64,000 bases of DNA, from NCBI RefSeq assembly GCF_963576545.1, contig NW_026870574.1, forward strand, positions 620,001-684,000, in the 5' to 3' direction. The position numbers were made by a program, and so were the translations under genes. The notes under the pieces were generated by a model that saw nothing but the letters and a program-made list of their open reading frames with translations, made no database searches and had not been told where the DNA came from. The stretch comes from Limanda limanda (Eukaryota; Chordata; Actinopteri; Pleuronectiformes; Pleuronectidae). This document shows positions 30,936 to 41,305 of the stretch, piece by piece (the stretch's first letter is position 1; each line of letters begins with the position of its first letter).

Positions 30936-31124
30936 GAGTGCACCGTTCCCAGCGGCACTGCAATGCTAGATCGATGCGTGGAGAGAAGGGAGCAAGCTCC
31001 CCATTTCTGCTCCTCTTGCCAAAAATCTGCTTAATATGTAGTCCTCATATAGAGGACATATCAGATATTAAACTGATAAGAACAGATACTACACTTGATC
31101 TTAGCCAAAAGGCCGAGAAGCGAT
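30936..31124 (-). ncRNA. RNU2: U2 snRNA, copy U2-20
   Basis: GCTAGATCG for GCTAGGTCG and GCTCCCCATT for GCTCCACATT (plus strand). Shared with U2-37 and U2-53. Confidence 0.91.
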
Positions 31125-31299
31125 AATCCCCAAGTGTTGGATGTCCACGCCAGGCTCTTGGCACAAATCTCACTTGTGATGGTGCCACATTTGGAGGTGT
31201 GCATAACGATGGCTGCTGCTTATCACCTCCGCCCGAGCTCTCCTTTGTGGACGCTTGATTTCTGACCTAGACAGCTCTTTGACTTTTCACAATTTCAAA

Positions 31300-31415
31300 A
31301 GGCTCAGCCATGAAGCAAAGCCTGCCAAAAATATATTCAACTCATGTTTGTTCCTCTCCACGGAAGTCTTTAGTAAAAGGCGAAAGACTTGTGCGTTATG
31401 AAGAGAAACCAGAGT
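31300..31415 (-). ncRNA. RNU5: U5 snRNA, copy U5-20
   Basis: Consensus. Confidence 0.92.
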
Positions 31416-31718
31416 CAGCATGGCCCTGTGTTGGAGAGCAGCGGTGGAGCCTCTCGGTCACATTCACCACCTTTACGGTAGGCCTTTTCTTTCCGCATGT
31501 CAGAGCCCAGTATGCAACATTCCCACCCCGCCCCCATTTGGCAACCAAAATTATACACGTCTTTATTAGCTCCTGCCCTGACTACTGTGATTGGCTTTTA
31601 AGCCTGTTTAAGCGATTGATCCCTGAACCACTTACATTGGGTCCAAATAGCTGACTCTGGTTTCTCACCAAGTCTCCCAGCAGGTCTTGAGTGTTTGCTT
31701 TTCTACAGGGTAAGAACA

Positions 31719-31907
31719 GAGTGCACCGTTCCCAGCGGCACTGCAATGCTAGGTCGATGCGTGGAGAGAAGGAAGGAAGCTCCACATTTCTGCTCCTCTT
31801 GCCAAAAATCTGCTTAATATGTAGTCCTCATATAGAGGACATATCAGATATTAAACTGATAAGAACAGATACTACACTTGATCTTAGCCAAAAGGCCGAG
31901 AAGCGAT
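31719..31907 (-). ncRNA. RNU2: U2 snRNA, copy U2-21 (altered stem III)
   Basis: GGAAGGAAGC type: stem-loop III pairing lost. Possibly a pseudogene. Confidence 0.86.
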
Positions 31908-32082
31908 AATCCCCAAGTGTTGGATGTCCACGCCAGGCTCTTGGCACAAATCTCACTTGAGATGGTGCCACATTTGGAGGTGTGCATAACGATGGCTGCT
32001 GCTTATCACCTTCGCCCGAGCTCTATTTTGTGTACGCTTGATTTCTGACCTAGACAGCTCTTTGACTTTTCACAATTTCAAA

Positions 32083-32198
32083 AGGCTCAGCCATGAAGCA
32101 AAGCCTGCCAAAAATATATTCAACTCATGTTTGTTCCTCTCCACGGAAGTCTTTAGTAAAAGGCGAAAGACTTGTGCGTTATGAAGAGAAACCAGAGT
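32083..32198 (-). ncRNA. RNU5: U5 snRNA, copy U5-21
   Basis: Consensus gene. In the spacer beyond its 3' end the U2 promoter region has CTCTATTTTGTGTACG for CTCTCCTTTGTGGACG. Confidence 0.92.
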
Positions 32199-32501
32199 CA
32201 GCATGGCCCTGTGTTGGAGAGCAGCGGTGGAGACTCTCGGTCACATTCACCACCTTCACGGTAGGCCTTTTCTTTCTGCATGTCAAAGCCCAGTATGCAA
32301 CATTCCCACCCCGCCCCCATCTGGCAACCAAAATTATACACGTCTTTATTAGCTCCTGCCCTGACTACTGTGATTGGCTTTTAAGCCTGTTTAAGCGATA
32401 GATCCCTGAACCACTTACATTGGGTCCAAATAGCTGACTCTGGTTTCTCAACAAGTCTCCCAGCAGGTCTTGACTGTTTGCTTTTCTACAGGGTAAGAAC
32501 A

Positions 32502-32689
32502 GAGAGCACCGTTCCCAGCGGCACTGCAATGCTAGGTCGATGCGTGGAGAGAAGGGAGCAAGCTCCACATTTCTGCTCCTCTTGCCAAAAATCTGCTTAA
32601 TATGTAGTCCTCACATAGAGGACTATCAGATATTAAACTGATAAGAACAGATACTACACTTGATCTTAGCCAAAAGGCCGAGAAGCGAT
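32502..32689 (-). ncRNA. RNU2: U2 snRNA, copy U2-22 (1-nt deletion)
   Basis: 188 nt. One base is lost between the branch-site region and stem IIa (plus strand GAGGACTATCAG). Loop-type stem IIa. GAGAGCACC for GAGTGCACC at the 3' end. Confidence 0.87.
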
Positions 32690-32864
32690 AATCCCCAAGT
32701 GTTGGATGTCCACACCAGGCTCTTGGCACAAATCTCACTTGAGATGGTGCCACATTTGGAGGTGTGCATAACGATGGCTGCTGCTTATCACCTCCGCCCG
32801 AGCTCTCCTTTGTGGACGCTTGATTTCTGACCTAGACAGCTCTTTGACTTTTCACAATTTCAAA

Positions 32865-32980
32865 AGGCTCAGCCATGAAGCAAAGCCTGCCAAAAATATA
32901 TTCAACTCATGTTTGTTCCTCTCCACGGAAGTCTTTAGTAAAAGGCGAAAGACTTGTGCGTAATGAAGAGAAACCAGAGT
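32865..32980 (-). ncRNA. RNU5: U5 snRNA, copy U5-22
   Basis: One change in the 5' strand: plus strand GCGTAATG for GCGTTATG. Confidence 0.91.
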
Positions 32981-33283
32981 CAGCATGGCCCTGTGTTGGA
33001 GAGCAGCGGTGGAGCCTCTCGGTCACATTCACCACCTTCACGGTAGGCCTTTTCTTTCCGCATGTCAGAGCCCAGTATGCAACATTCCCACCCCGCCCCC
33101 ATCTGGCAACCAAAATTATACACGTCTTTATTAGCTCCTGCCCTGACTACTGTGATTGGCTTTTAAGCCTGTTTAAGCGATAGATCCCTGAACCACTTAC
33201 ATTGGGTCCAAATAGCTGACTCTGGTTTCTCACCAAGTCTCCCAGCAGGTCTTGAGTGTTTGCTTTTCTACAGGGTAAGAACA

Positions 33284-33472
33284 GAGTGCACCGTTCCCAG
33301 CGGCACTGCAATGCTAGGTCGATGCGTGGAGAGAAGGGAGCAAGCTCCACATTTCTGCTCCTCTTGCCAAAAATCTGCTTAATATGTAGTCCTCATATAG
33401 AGGACATATCAGATATTAAACTGATAAGAACAGATACTACACTTGATCTTAGCCAAAAGGCCGAGAAGCGAT
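33284..33472 (-). ncRNA. RNU2: U2 snRNA, copy U2-23
   Basis: Consensus. Confidence 0.94.
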
Positions 33473-33647
33473 AATCCCCAAGTGTTGGATGTCCACGCCA
33501 GGCTCTTGGCGCAAATCTCACCTGATATGGTGCCACATTTGGAGGTGTGCATAACGATGGCTGCTGCTTATCACCTCCGCCCGAGCTCTCCTTTGTGGAC
33601 GCTTGATTTCTGACCTAGACAGCTCTTTGACTTTTCACAATTTCAAA

Positions 33648-33763
33648 AGGCTCAGCCATGAAGCAAAGCCTGCCAAAAATATATTCAACTCATGTTTGTT
33701 CCTCTCCACGGAAGTCTTTAGTAAAAGGCGAAAGACTTGTGCGTTATGAAGAGAAACCAGAGT
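33648..33763 (-). ncRNA. RNU5: U5 snRNA, copy U5-23
   Basis: Consensus. Confidence 0.92.
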
Positions 33764-34066
33764 CAGCATGGCCCTGTGTTGGAGAGCAGCGGTGGAGCCT
33801 CTCGGTCACATTCACCACCTTCACGGTAGGCCTTTTCTTTCCACATGTCAGAGCCCAGTATGCAACATTCCCACCCCGCCCCCATCTGGCAACCAAAATT
33901 ATACACGTCTTTATTAGCTCCTGCCCTGACTACTGTGATTGGCTTTTAAGCCTGTTTAAGCGATAGATCCCTGAACCACTTACATTGGGTCCAAATAGCT
34001 GACTCTGGTTTCTCACCAAGTCAACCAGCAGGTCTTGAGTGTTTGCTTTTCTACAGGGTAAGAACA

Positions 34067-34255
34067 GAGTGCACCGTTCCCAGCGGCACTGCAATGCTAG
34101 GTCAATGCGTGGAGAGAAGGGAGCAAGCTCCACATTTCTGCTCCTCTTGCCAAAAATCTGCTTAATATGTAGTCCCCATATAGAGGACATATCAGATATT
34201 GTACTGATAAGAACAGATACTACACTTGATCTTAGCCAAAAGGCCGAGAAGCGAT
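34067..34255 (-). ncRNA. RNU2: U2 snRNA, copy U2-24
   Basis: Duplicate partner of U2-1: G.U-type stem IIa and GTCAATGCG. Differs from it by the normal U6 and by GATATTGTACTG for GATATTAAACTG. Confidence 0.91.
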
Positions 34256-34430
34256 AATCCCCAAGTGTTGGATGTCCACGCCAGGCTCTTGGCACAAATC
34301 TCACTTGATATGGTGCCACATTTGGAGGTGTGCATAACGATGGCTGCTGCTTATCACCTCCGCCCGAGCTCTCCTTTGTGGACGCTTGATTTCTGACCTA
34401 GACAGCTCTTTGACTTTTCACAATTTCAAA

Positions 34431-34546
34431 AGGCTCAGCCATGAAGCAAAGCCTGCCAAAAATATATTCAACTCATGTTTGTTCCTCTCCACGGAAGTCT
34501 TTAGTAAAAGGCGAAAGACTTGTGCGTTATGAAGAGAAACCAGAGT
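34431..34546 (-). ncRNA. RNU5: U5 snRNA, copy U5-24
   Basis: Consensus; duplicate partner of U5-1. Confidence 0.92.
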
Positions 34547-34763
34547 CAGCATGGCCCTGTGTTGGAGAGCAGCGGTGGAGCCTCTCGGTCACATTCACCA
34601 CCTTCACGGTAGGCCTTTTCTTTCCGCATGTCAGAGCCCAGTATGCAACATTCCCACCCCGCCCCCATCTGGCAACCAAAATTATACACGTCTTTATTAG
34701 CTCCTGCCCTGACTACTGTGATTGGCTTTTAAGCCTGTTTAAGCGATAGATCCCTGAACCACT

Positions 34764-34905
34764 CTCATCTCACTTGATATGGTGCCACATTTGGAGGTGT
34801 GCATAACGATGGCTGCTGCTTATCACCTCCGCCCGAGCTCTCCTTTGTGGACGCTTGATTTCTGACCTAGACAGCTCTTTGACTTTTCACAATTTCAAAA
34901 GCGCA
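34764..34905 (-). other. Rearranged unit lacking both U2 and U5, second copy
   Basis: Same two deletions and the same filler bases (CTC and CGCA) as 11278-11419, so it was copied with the segmental duplication. Confidence 0.9.
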
Positions 34906-35165
34906 CACATTCACCACCTTCACGGTAGGCCTTTTCTTTCCGCATGTCAGAGCCCAGTATGCAACATTCCCACCCCGCCCCCATCTGGCAACCAAAATTA
35001 TACACGTCTTTATTAGCTCCTGCCCTGACTACTGTGATTGGCTTTTAAGCCTGTTTAAGCGATAGATCCCTGAACCACTTACATTGGGTCCAAATAGCTG
35101 ACTCTGGTTTCTCACCAAGTCTCCCAGCAGGTCTTGAGTGTTTGCTTTTCTACAGGGTAAGAACA

Positions 35166-35316
35166 GAGTGCACCGTTCCCAGCGGCACTGCAATGCTAGG
35201 TCGATGCGTGGAGAGAAGGGAGCAAGCTCCACATTTCTGCTCCTCTTGCCAAAAATCTGCTTAATATGTAGTCCTCATATAGAGGACATATCAGATATTA
35301 AACTGATAAGAACAGA
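35166..35316 (-). pseudogene. RNU2: U2-25, 3' part (nt 39-189), split by retrotransposon copy 2
   Basis: 151 nt of U2 following the poly(A) tail of retrotransposon copy 2. Its 5' part is at 40490-40522. Confidence 0.93.
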
Positions 35317-35319
35317 TTT

Positions 35320-35353
<34 letters not shown>

Positions 35354-35561
35354 TACAAAAAACTTTCATCAGTTACATACAAATCAAGACAAATCAAACA
35401 TCACGTATGACCATCCCTAATACAACGTTCGGCATCAATTGTGCCCCTTGCAGGTATAGAATGTTCGTTTTTCAAAACCTTCCCTGTCCATGTTGCAAAA
35501 ATAACAGGTGAAATAATAAACAAAAACAGCCCAAAGAAACCCTTTTGCCTTCCCTCTTAGC
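35317..35561 (-). other. Retrotransposon copy 2: 3' UTR and interrupted poly(A) tail
   Basis: 210-nt 3' UTR (35352-35561), followed in transcription order by 30 A's, a T and four A's before U2 nt 39. Confidence 0.85.
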
Positions 35562-38500
35562 TCACCATATCCACCCAAACCCTCCCTTCCACCTCTCTAG
35601 AGCGGCATGCTTCCCCCACTTCTCCATGTCCCTTTTGATTTTCCCCTTTACCTCAGCTTCCACCCTCCTCATGATCCCTTCCACACCGCTGTCTTTATCT
35701 CTCTTTACCAGGTCTTGCCTGGCCAACCACATAATCCTCTTTGTAATACTTATGATATACCACATTGGGAAATTTCCTGAGCCTAAACCTCTTTCAACCT
35801 TATCCCAGGTCAAATTAAATCCTCGTACTACCTGCCTTAGCCGCTCCCCCACTTTACCCCATACTACCTTTGCAGTTGGACAGTCCCACATGACATGCCT
35901 GACCGTTTCCTCACCTGAACAGGTTGCCCGAGGGCACGCAGGGGATCTTGCCAACCCATGCCTGTACATGGTTTCCCGCACTGGCAGGCATTTGTGCAGG
36001 CATAACCAATTTATGTCTTTGAGCCTGTTGTCAAGCCCCCCTGGCCGGATCCCCCGCCAAATCTTTGTCGGGGTCCCCACCAACGGAAGTGCGACCACTG
36101 CCTTACTGACCTCTCTGTAGAGGGCTCTGTGATCTATTTGTATTGCTCTGTCGGAGGCCTCAGGATGAGCCCGCAGCCACCTAGCTGCATGGTTGTAATG
36201 CCATGGCTGCTGCTCCACCCTGGGTGCCAAATTGTTCCAGACCATCAACCCCCTAGCTTGGTACGCGAAATAAAGCCTTAAAAAATAGCCTGAGGGGTGC
36301 TCTATTGGAAAAGAAAGCTCCCTGCACAGGGAAGAAACAAAAATGCAGTCCAGTTTCAGCGGGAGGTGTGGCACATCCCTCCCTCCTGCTTCAATACCAG
36401 AAAGCATGCGAGTTCTGGCCACGTATTCGTATCTCCCCCCCCATATGAAATCGAACACAAAGCGCATGAGAGGTCTCCTCATGCTCACTGGCAGTGGGTA
36501 TATGTATGCCAAATATAGCAGGGATGGCAGAATGTCTACCTTCAGAACAAGTACCTTCCCTATAAAGGTCAGGCACCTGCTCTTCCAGAGTGCAAGCTTC
36601 TTCTGGACTGCTGTAATTCGCCTGGTCCAGTTGATCGTGGCACTGTTGGCTGTCTCAAAGCTGACCCCTAGTACCTTCAGTGGTCCTGTGCAGAGCGACA
36701 ACCCTCCCGGTACATCCGTCCTTTCTTTCCAACGCCCAAAGAACTTTACAGAGGACTTGGCGTGATTCAGTTTTGCTCCAGACACCCGACCAAAGTCCTG
36801 AAAAATCTCCAAGGATCGGATGAGACTCTCATCCCTGTCTAGCAGCAGTGTGGTGTCGTCTGCATACTGTGACAGCTTGACCCGTAGGCCTCTGCTGCCG
36901 GGAACCAGGAAACCTTTCACCCCTGGGTCAGCCCGAATGGTTGCCGCCAGGGGCTCTAAATAAAGGATGTAGAGCAGCAGTGAGAGTGGGCAGCCCTGTC
37001 TTACCCCTGAGTGCAACCTGAAAATTTCCCCTAAGTGCCCGTTGACTGACACCTTGCTCCCCACACCTGTGTATAATGTGCGCAGCCATTCGACAAAAAC
37101 CTTGTTAAAGCCTAGCCTTTCCAACACCCTAAACATAAAACCCCAGTGAACCCTGTCAAAGGCCTTTGCCTGGTCGAGACCCACCACCATAAATGGCAGG
37201 TGTCTGTCTTCCGCCCACGCGGCAGCGTCTCGTATGAGCTGGAGATTCCACTTCACCGAGCGCCCTGCCACCCCACACGTTTGGTCCACATGGACCACGT
37301 GTGGAAGCGCTGTGCCCAGCCGATCCGCTAGGACCTTTGCCAGAAGTTTATAGTCAACACACAACATGGTCAGTGGCCGCCAGTTCCCGAGGTCGGTTCC
37401 ATCCCCCTTCTTAAACAGAAGGGAGATCACTCCTGTGGCCATAGTCCCTCCCATTGCACCTGTGAGAAGTATTGTGGACAACACCTCCAACAATACCGGC
37501 CCGAGAATCTCCCAGAACTTGAGATAAAACTCCACCGGCAGTCCGTCTATGCCAGGCACCTTCCGCCTGTTCATTTTACCAAGGGCACCCTCGAGCTCTT
37601 TGAGGGTAAGCGGGGCCTCCAAAGTCTGCGCTATGTCGGACGGCACCTGCTTGGTCAGTAAGTTCAGAAAGATCTCCCCTCCCTCTACATCTACCTCTTT
37701 CTCCTGGAAACTTGTGCGGTAGTAGTCAGTAGCAGCCCCCACCATCTCAGCTGCTTCCGACACTACCACACCCTGCTTATCCCTGATTCCGGTCTGTACC
37801 TGTCTTTTCCTGTCTGCCCGTATTGAGTTGAAAAAAGCAGCGGAACAGGTCTCGTGCTTCTCTAGGAAGTTTCGCCGTGCCTGCAACAGGTAAGCCCGGG
37901 CCCTTACCTCAAAGACCTCCCTAAGCTTTGCTTTTAGGGTGTCACAAGCCCGCTGATTTACTGTGCCACCGCTGTTTCCTTTGCTGTACTCCAGCTCGAG
38001 GAGGCGCTGTAAGCGAAAAACCTCCCTCTTTGCCAACCTCACCTTCCTTTTACAATAACTAACGCAAAACATTTTTATCCTTTTCTTGGCTACTTCCCAC
38101 CACTCCATCACCCCAGGACACAATGGTCTTATTCCTAAAAGGTTTTTGAAAAATAGTTCAAAACTTTGTTTGAAAGTGTCCTCCTCTAATATGCTAATAT
38201 TGAGGCGCCAGTACCCACGCCCAAAAATAGGCAGGCACAGGCGCACCTCAAACAGCAGCCCATCATGGTCAGAGAAGAACACAGGGAGCAGTCGACCTGA
38301 CACCAGACTTAAAGACTTTGCTGCAAACACGTAGTCAAGACGTTTAAACGTACCACGTGAGTTACGCCATGTGGGGCCGTCTGCCAGAGGCCTGACCATC
38401 CTCCCCCCATCTACCAACCCGTGTCTAGCCATAAGGTGGGAGATGTAAATATCGCTGGTGTCCCCCCCCTTACCTAACTGCACATTGAAATCCCCACCTA

Positions 38501-38915
38501 CAATTACCTGCCTATTGGTGGCCAAGTGTGGCTCTACCAACTCAAACATTTCTCTACGTTCCCTCTGAGTTTGTGGTCCATACACCACCACAACCCTGAG
38601 CTTGCTTGTCCCCCATGTGATGTCAGCCCCCATTATCCTCCCTTGGACAATAATGAAAACATCCTCCACCCTAATCTCTTTTACCCCAAACAAAATCCCT
38701 ACCCCTGTAGAGTGGACCCCTCCCACGCTCCAGATTGAGTCCCCTTTCGTCCACTCCCTTGAGAAATTCGCAGCATCCCCCATGTCCCGTAAATGAACCT
38801 CCTGCAATAAACAAATATCAACATGCAGATGGTCCACAAAATCATAAACAGTCCTTCTTTTTAACGTATCCCTCATCCCTCTTACATTTAAAGAAAGCAT
38901 CTTTACTACAGCCAT
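35562..38915 (-). CDS. Retrotransposon ORF2 (endonuclease-reverse transcriptase), copy 2, full-length frame
   Basis: 1117 codons with TGA at 35562-35564. Domains are as in copy 1: APE endonuclease at about 1-230, reverse transcriptase at about 455-770 with D581 and YADD 684-687, and CX4CX7HX4C at 994-1012. There is a further basic tail of about 50 residues that copy 1 has lost. The frame is open throughout, but residue 646 in RQGCPLS-LLY is Leu, where copy 1 and reverse transcriptases of this class generally have Pro. This may impair activity (inference). G786 is the usual residue, unlike copy 1. D822 replaces N822 and there are a few other substitutions. Confidence 0.94.
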   Translation of the reverse strand: MAVVKMLSLNVRGMRDTLKRRTVYDFVDHLHVDICLLQEVHLRDMGDAANFSREWTKGDSIWSVGGVHSTGVGILFGVKEIRVEDVFIIVQGRIMGADITWGTSKLRVVVVYGPQTQRERREMFELVEPHLATNRQVIVGGDFNVQLGKGGDTSDIYISHLMARHGLVDGGRMVRPLADGPTWRNSRGTFKRLDYVFAAKSLSLVSGRLLPVFFSDHDGLLFEVRLCLPIFGRGYWRLNISILEEDTFKQSFELFFKNLLGIRPLCPGVMEWWEVAKKRIKMFCVSYCKRKVRLAKREVFRLQRLLELEYSKGNSGGTVNQRACDTLKAKLREVFEVRARAYLLQARRNFLEKHETCSAAFFNSIRADRKRQVQTGIRDKQGVVVSEAAEMVGAATDYYRTSFQEKEVDVEGGEIFLNLLTKQVPSDIAQTLEAPLTLKELEGALGKMNRRKVPGIDGLPVEFYLKFWEILGPVLLEVLSTILLTGAMGGTMATGVISLLFKKGDGTDLGNWRPLTMLCVDYKLLAKVLADRLGTALPHVVHVDQTCGVAGRSVKWNLQLIRDAAAWAEDRHLPFMVVGLDQAKAFDRVHWGFMFRVLERLGFNKVFVEWLRTLYTGVGSKVSVNGHLGEIFRLHSGVRQGCPLSLLLYILYLEPLAATIRADPGVKGFLVPGSRGLRVKLSQYADDTTLLLDRDESLIRSLEIFQDFGRVSGAKLNHAKSSVKFFGRWKERTDVPGGLSLCTGPLKVLGVSFETANSATINWTRRITAVQKKLALWKSRCLTFIGKVLVLKVDILPSLLYLAYIYPLPVSMRRPLMRFVFDFIWGGRYEYVARTRMLSGIEAGGRDVPHLPLKLDCIFVSSLCRELSFPIEHPSGYFLRLYFAYQARGLMVWNNLAPRVEQQPWHYNHAARWLRAHPEASDRAIQIDHRALYREVSKAVVALPLVGTPTKIWRGIRPGGLDNRLKDINWLCLHKCLPVRETMYRHGLARSPACPRATCSGEETVRHVMWDCPTAKVVWGKVGERLRQVVRGFNLTWDKVERGLGSGNFPMWYIISITKRIMWLARQDLVKRDKDSGVEGIMRRVEAEVKGKIKRDMEKWGKHAALERWKGGFGWIW

Positions 38916-38988
38916 TATAATTTGTATTTTTTTAAGTCTTTACTGTATCAAAACAATCAAAACAATCAAAATCAAAAAAAAACACTCC

Positions 38989-40440
38989 TTACGGCAAAAA
39001 GAAGTCCTCTCTCTCCATCTGCTCCGCCCAGGAAAAGAGCACTGGATTAGGCGAAGTTGATGGTCTGTTGGGTCCCTCATATGCATCTTCCCCCAAAGGG
39101 GATGGTATATTGAGCAGGTAAGGAGGTAAATCCAGCTCCAGCCCCAAACCTTCTGCGAGCAGCTCACCTGGATCTCCTCCGATATGCTGCGTAGCCTCTC
39201 CACCCTTACCTAGCCCTGTGTTGCCCCCTTCCTGCTCCTGATGTCCTCCCTCCTCTGCAGCCCTTCTTTGCTGCCCTACGCCATAAATCATCCCACCATC
39301 ATCTACCTTCTCTTGGTCCCCTCCCTCTGCCCCTGTGCCATCCCCCTTTGACTTTTTACTATGGCCCCCCTCCTTACTCTCTCCGCTTCTAATTGTCTTC
39401 CCCACTCCGAAAACCTGTGATCCTTTCCGTGCCCCCTTCTTGACCTTGGAGTTGGCTGGACCTGGGCTGATGAGAGGAAAGTCTCCCCCTGTGTTGTCAC
39501 AGGGCACCTGGGCTTCGCTTTCCCCGCTGGCACTGCTTGTTGTTCCTTTCTCCGGGGGGACTTCCTCTGTTCCAATCTTAGAAAGATCCGTAGCTGGCTC
39601 CGCCTGTACCGGTGTGCATGTGCCATTCTCTGCAGGCACGGTTCTCTCTCCTGGGTCCTTTGCTTTTTCCGGCTCTCCATTGGACTTGGCTACTTCCGCA
39701 AAGGTCCTCCGTCGGCTAGGACAGTTGCGGTACAGGTGGCCCATTCCTCCACATCCATGACAGGCCTTGGGCCCTTTGCAATCTTTGGCCTCATGGCCCC
39801 CTTGGCCACAGGTACAGCAGCAGGCTCCGGAACAGCCTGCCTCGGTATGGCCAGACTGCCTGCAACGCCTACAGAAATCTGGTTGTCTGGCGTAAAACAG
39901 GTAACCACGGTCTGCACCAATGCTGAAAAGAGCCGGTGGATGCTTCAGTCCTCCAGGTCCTTCTGGGTCAGGGTTCAGCAGCACTTGGAACTGCCTTCTT
40001 CCTGTCCAGAATCCGCTCATGTCTTTTACGTACCTAGCACTAGTCACCACCTCTCCGTGCTGTCCCAAAAAAGCAACTAGTGCTCGATCTGTGACGAAAG
40101 GGTTGTACGTATGGACAGTGACAGTTCTGAAATTTGGTCTGTCCAGGTTCAAAATCTTGTAACCGGCTATGAATCTTGTCCCAGCCTCCTTTCTACAGGC
40201 TTCAGCCACTCTTGAATACACATCCTCACTGATCAGGGTAACGTCGAAAGCTTTTTCTTGCTGGTTCCACTGAATACAGTACACATCTTCTACCTTCAGC
40301 CTCAGTTGTTCCAAAATTACTTTTTTGCAGAACCAGTCTCTCGAAATTAGGTGTTCCTCCACTGATTCCGCCTGGAAACGTATAGTGTACCTCACCCCGA
40401 CCTTTGGGCTCGTCTGTTCCTTGGAACCCCTTGGGGCCAT
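38989..40440 (-). CDS. Retrotransposon ORF1 (CCHC nucleic-acid-binding protein), copy 2
   Basis: 483 codons from the ATG at 40438-40440, uninterrupted. Three CCHC knuckles are at about residues 190-203, 208-221 and 227-240. Only two amino-acid differences from copy 1 are seen, both in the low-complexity C-terminal part (SPGPAN for SPCPAN and FGVGK for FGLGK). ORF2 starts 73 nt downstream. Confidence 0.9.
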   Translation of the reverse strand: MAPRGSKEQTSPKVGVRYTIRFQAESVEEHLISRDWFCKKVILEQLRLKVEDVYCIQWNQQEKAFDVTLISEDVYSRVAEACRKEAGTRFIAGYKILNLDRPNFRTVTVHTYNPFVTDRALVAFLGQHGEVVTSARYVKDMSGFWTGRRQFQVLLNPDPEGPGGLKHPPALFSIGADRGYLFYARQPDFCRRCRQSGHTEAGCSGACCCTCGQGGHEAKDCKGPKACHGCGGMGHLYRNCPSRRRTFAEVAKSNGEPEKAKDPGERTVPAENGTCTPVQAEPATDLSKIGTEEVPPEKGTTSSASGESEAQVPCDNTGGDFPLISPGPANSKVKKGARKGSQVFGVGKTIRSGESKEGGHSKKSKGDGTGAEGGDQEKVDDGGMIYGVGQQRRAAEEGGHQEQEGGNTGLGKGGEATQHIGGDPGELLAEGLGLELDLPPYLLNIPSPLGEDAYEGPNRPSTSPNPVLFSWAEQMEREDFFLP

Positions 40441-40489
40441 CTTTGGGTCGTCTGTGTTTCTTCTTCGTCCACCTTTGCCCCCGTCGCTC
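40441..40489 (-). other. Retrotransposon copy 2: 49-nt 5' UTR
   Basis: Same length and junction (AAGTG|GAGCGACGG) as copy 1. Confidence 0.75.
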
Positions 40490-40522
40490 CACTTGATCTT
40501 AGCCAAAAGGCCGAGAAGCGAT
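40490..40522 (-). pseudogene. RNU2: U2-25, 5' part (nt 1-33), split by retrotransposon copy 2
   Basis: U2 nt 1-33, with the U2 promoter region intact upstream at 40523-40697. Confidence 0.93.
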
Positions 40523-40697
40523 AATCCCCAAGTGTTGGATGTCCACGCCAGGCTCTTGGCACAAATCTCACTTGAGATGGTGCCACATTTGGAGGTGTGC
40601 ATAACGATGGCTGCTGCTTATCACCTCCGCCCGAGCTCTCCTTTGTGGACGCTTGATTTCTGACCTAGACAGCTCTTTGACTTTTCACAATTTCAAA

Positions 40698-40813
40698 AGG
40701 CTCAGCCATGAAGCAAAGCCTGCCAAAAATATATTCAACTCATGTTTGTTCCTCTCCACGGAAGTCTTTAGTAAAAGGCGAAAGACTTGTGCGTTATGAA
40801 GAGAAACCAGAGT
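40698..40813 (-). ncRNA. RNU5: U5 snRNA, copy U5-25
   Basis: Consensus; duplicate partner of U5-2. Confidence 0.92.
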
Positions 40814-41116
40814 CAGCATGGCCCTGTGTTGGAGAGCAGCGGTGGAGCCTCTCGGTCACATTCACCACCTTCACGGTAGGCCTTTTCTTTCCGCATGTCA
40901 GAGCCCAGTATGCAACATTCCCACCCCGCCCCCATCTGGCAACCAAAATTATACACGTCTTTATTAGCTCCTGCCCTGACTACTGTGATTGGCTTTTAAG
41001 CCTGTTTAAGCGATAGATCCCTGAACCACTTACATTGGGTCCAAATAGCTGACTCTGGTTTCTCACCAAGTCTCCCAGCAGGTCTTGAGTGTTTGCTTTT
41101 CTACAGGGTAAGAACA

Positions 41117-41305
41117 GAGTGCACTGTTCCCAGCGGCACTGCAATGCTAGGTCGATGCGTGGAGAGAAGGGAGCAAGCTCCACATTTCTGCTCCTCTTGC
41201 CAAAAATCTGCTTAATATGTAGTCCTCATATAGAGGACATATCAGATATTAAACTGATAAGAACAGATACTACACTTGATCTTAGCCAAAAAGCCGAGAA
41301 GCGAT
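41117..41305 (-). ncRNA. RNU2: U2 snRNA, copy U2-26
   Basis: GCACTGTTCC variant shared with U2-3, plus C14U (AAAAAGCC for AAAAGGCC on the plus strand). Confidence 0.92.

Larger units (their letters stand above)
16995..35316 (-). repeat. U2-U5 tandem array, middle block
   Basis: About 23 units of 783 bp (a few are 782 or 785) between the two retrotransposons. In each unit the 303-bp spacer between U2 and the next U5 holds the U5 promoter and the U2 3' box. The 175-bp spacer between U5 and U2 holds the U2 promoter and the U5 3' box. Nothing else is seen in either spacer. Higher-order structure is clear: units from 18769 to 21727 recur at 22686-25644, 3917 bp apart, with the same private variants, such as a long T run at 20520 and 24436. 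Confidence 0.95.
35317..40489 (-). mobile_element. Keno-like U2-specific non-LTR retrotransposon, copy 2 (5173 bp)
   Basis: Near-identical to copy 1, with the same insertion point and the same flanking variants. It is therefore a duplicate of the same insertion event. Differences from copy 1 include a longer, interrupted tail (plus-strand T4, A, T30), four extra bases in ORF2 that keep its frame, one A fewer in the inter-ORF run, and a handful of substitutions. Confidence 0.93.

Noticed and set aside
35317..40489. Independent second insertion into the same U2 position
   Set aside because: Site-specific elements can hit the same site twice, but here the neighbouring units on both sides share private variants and deletions, so duplication explains it.
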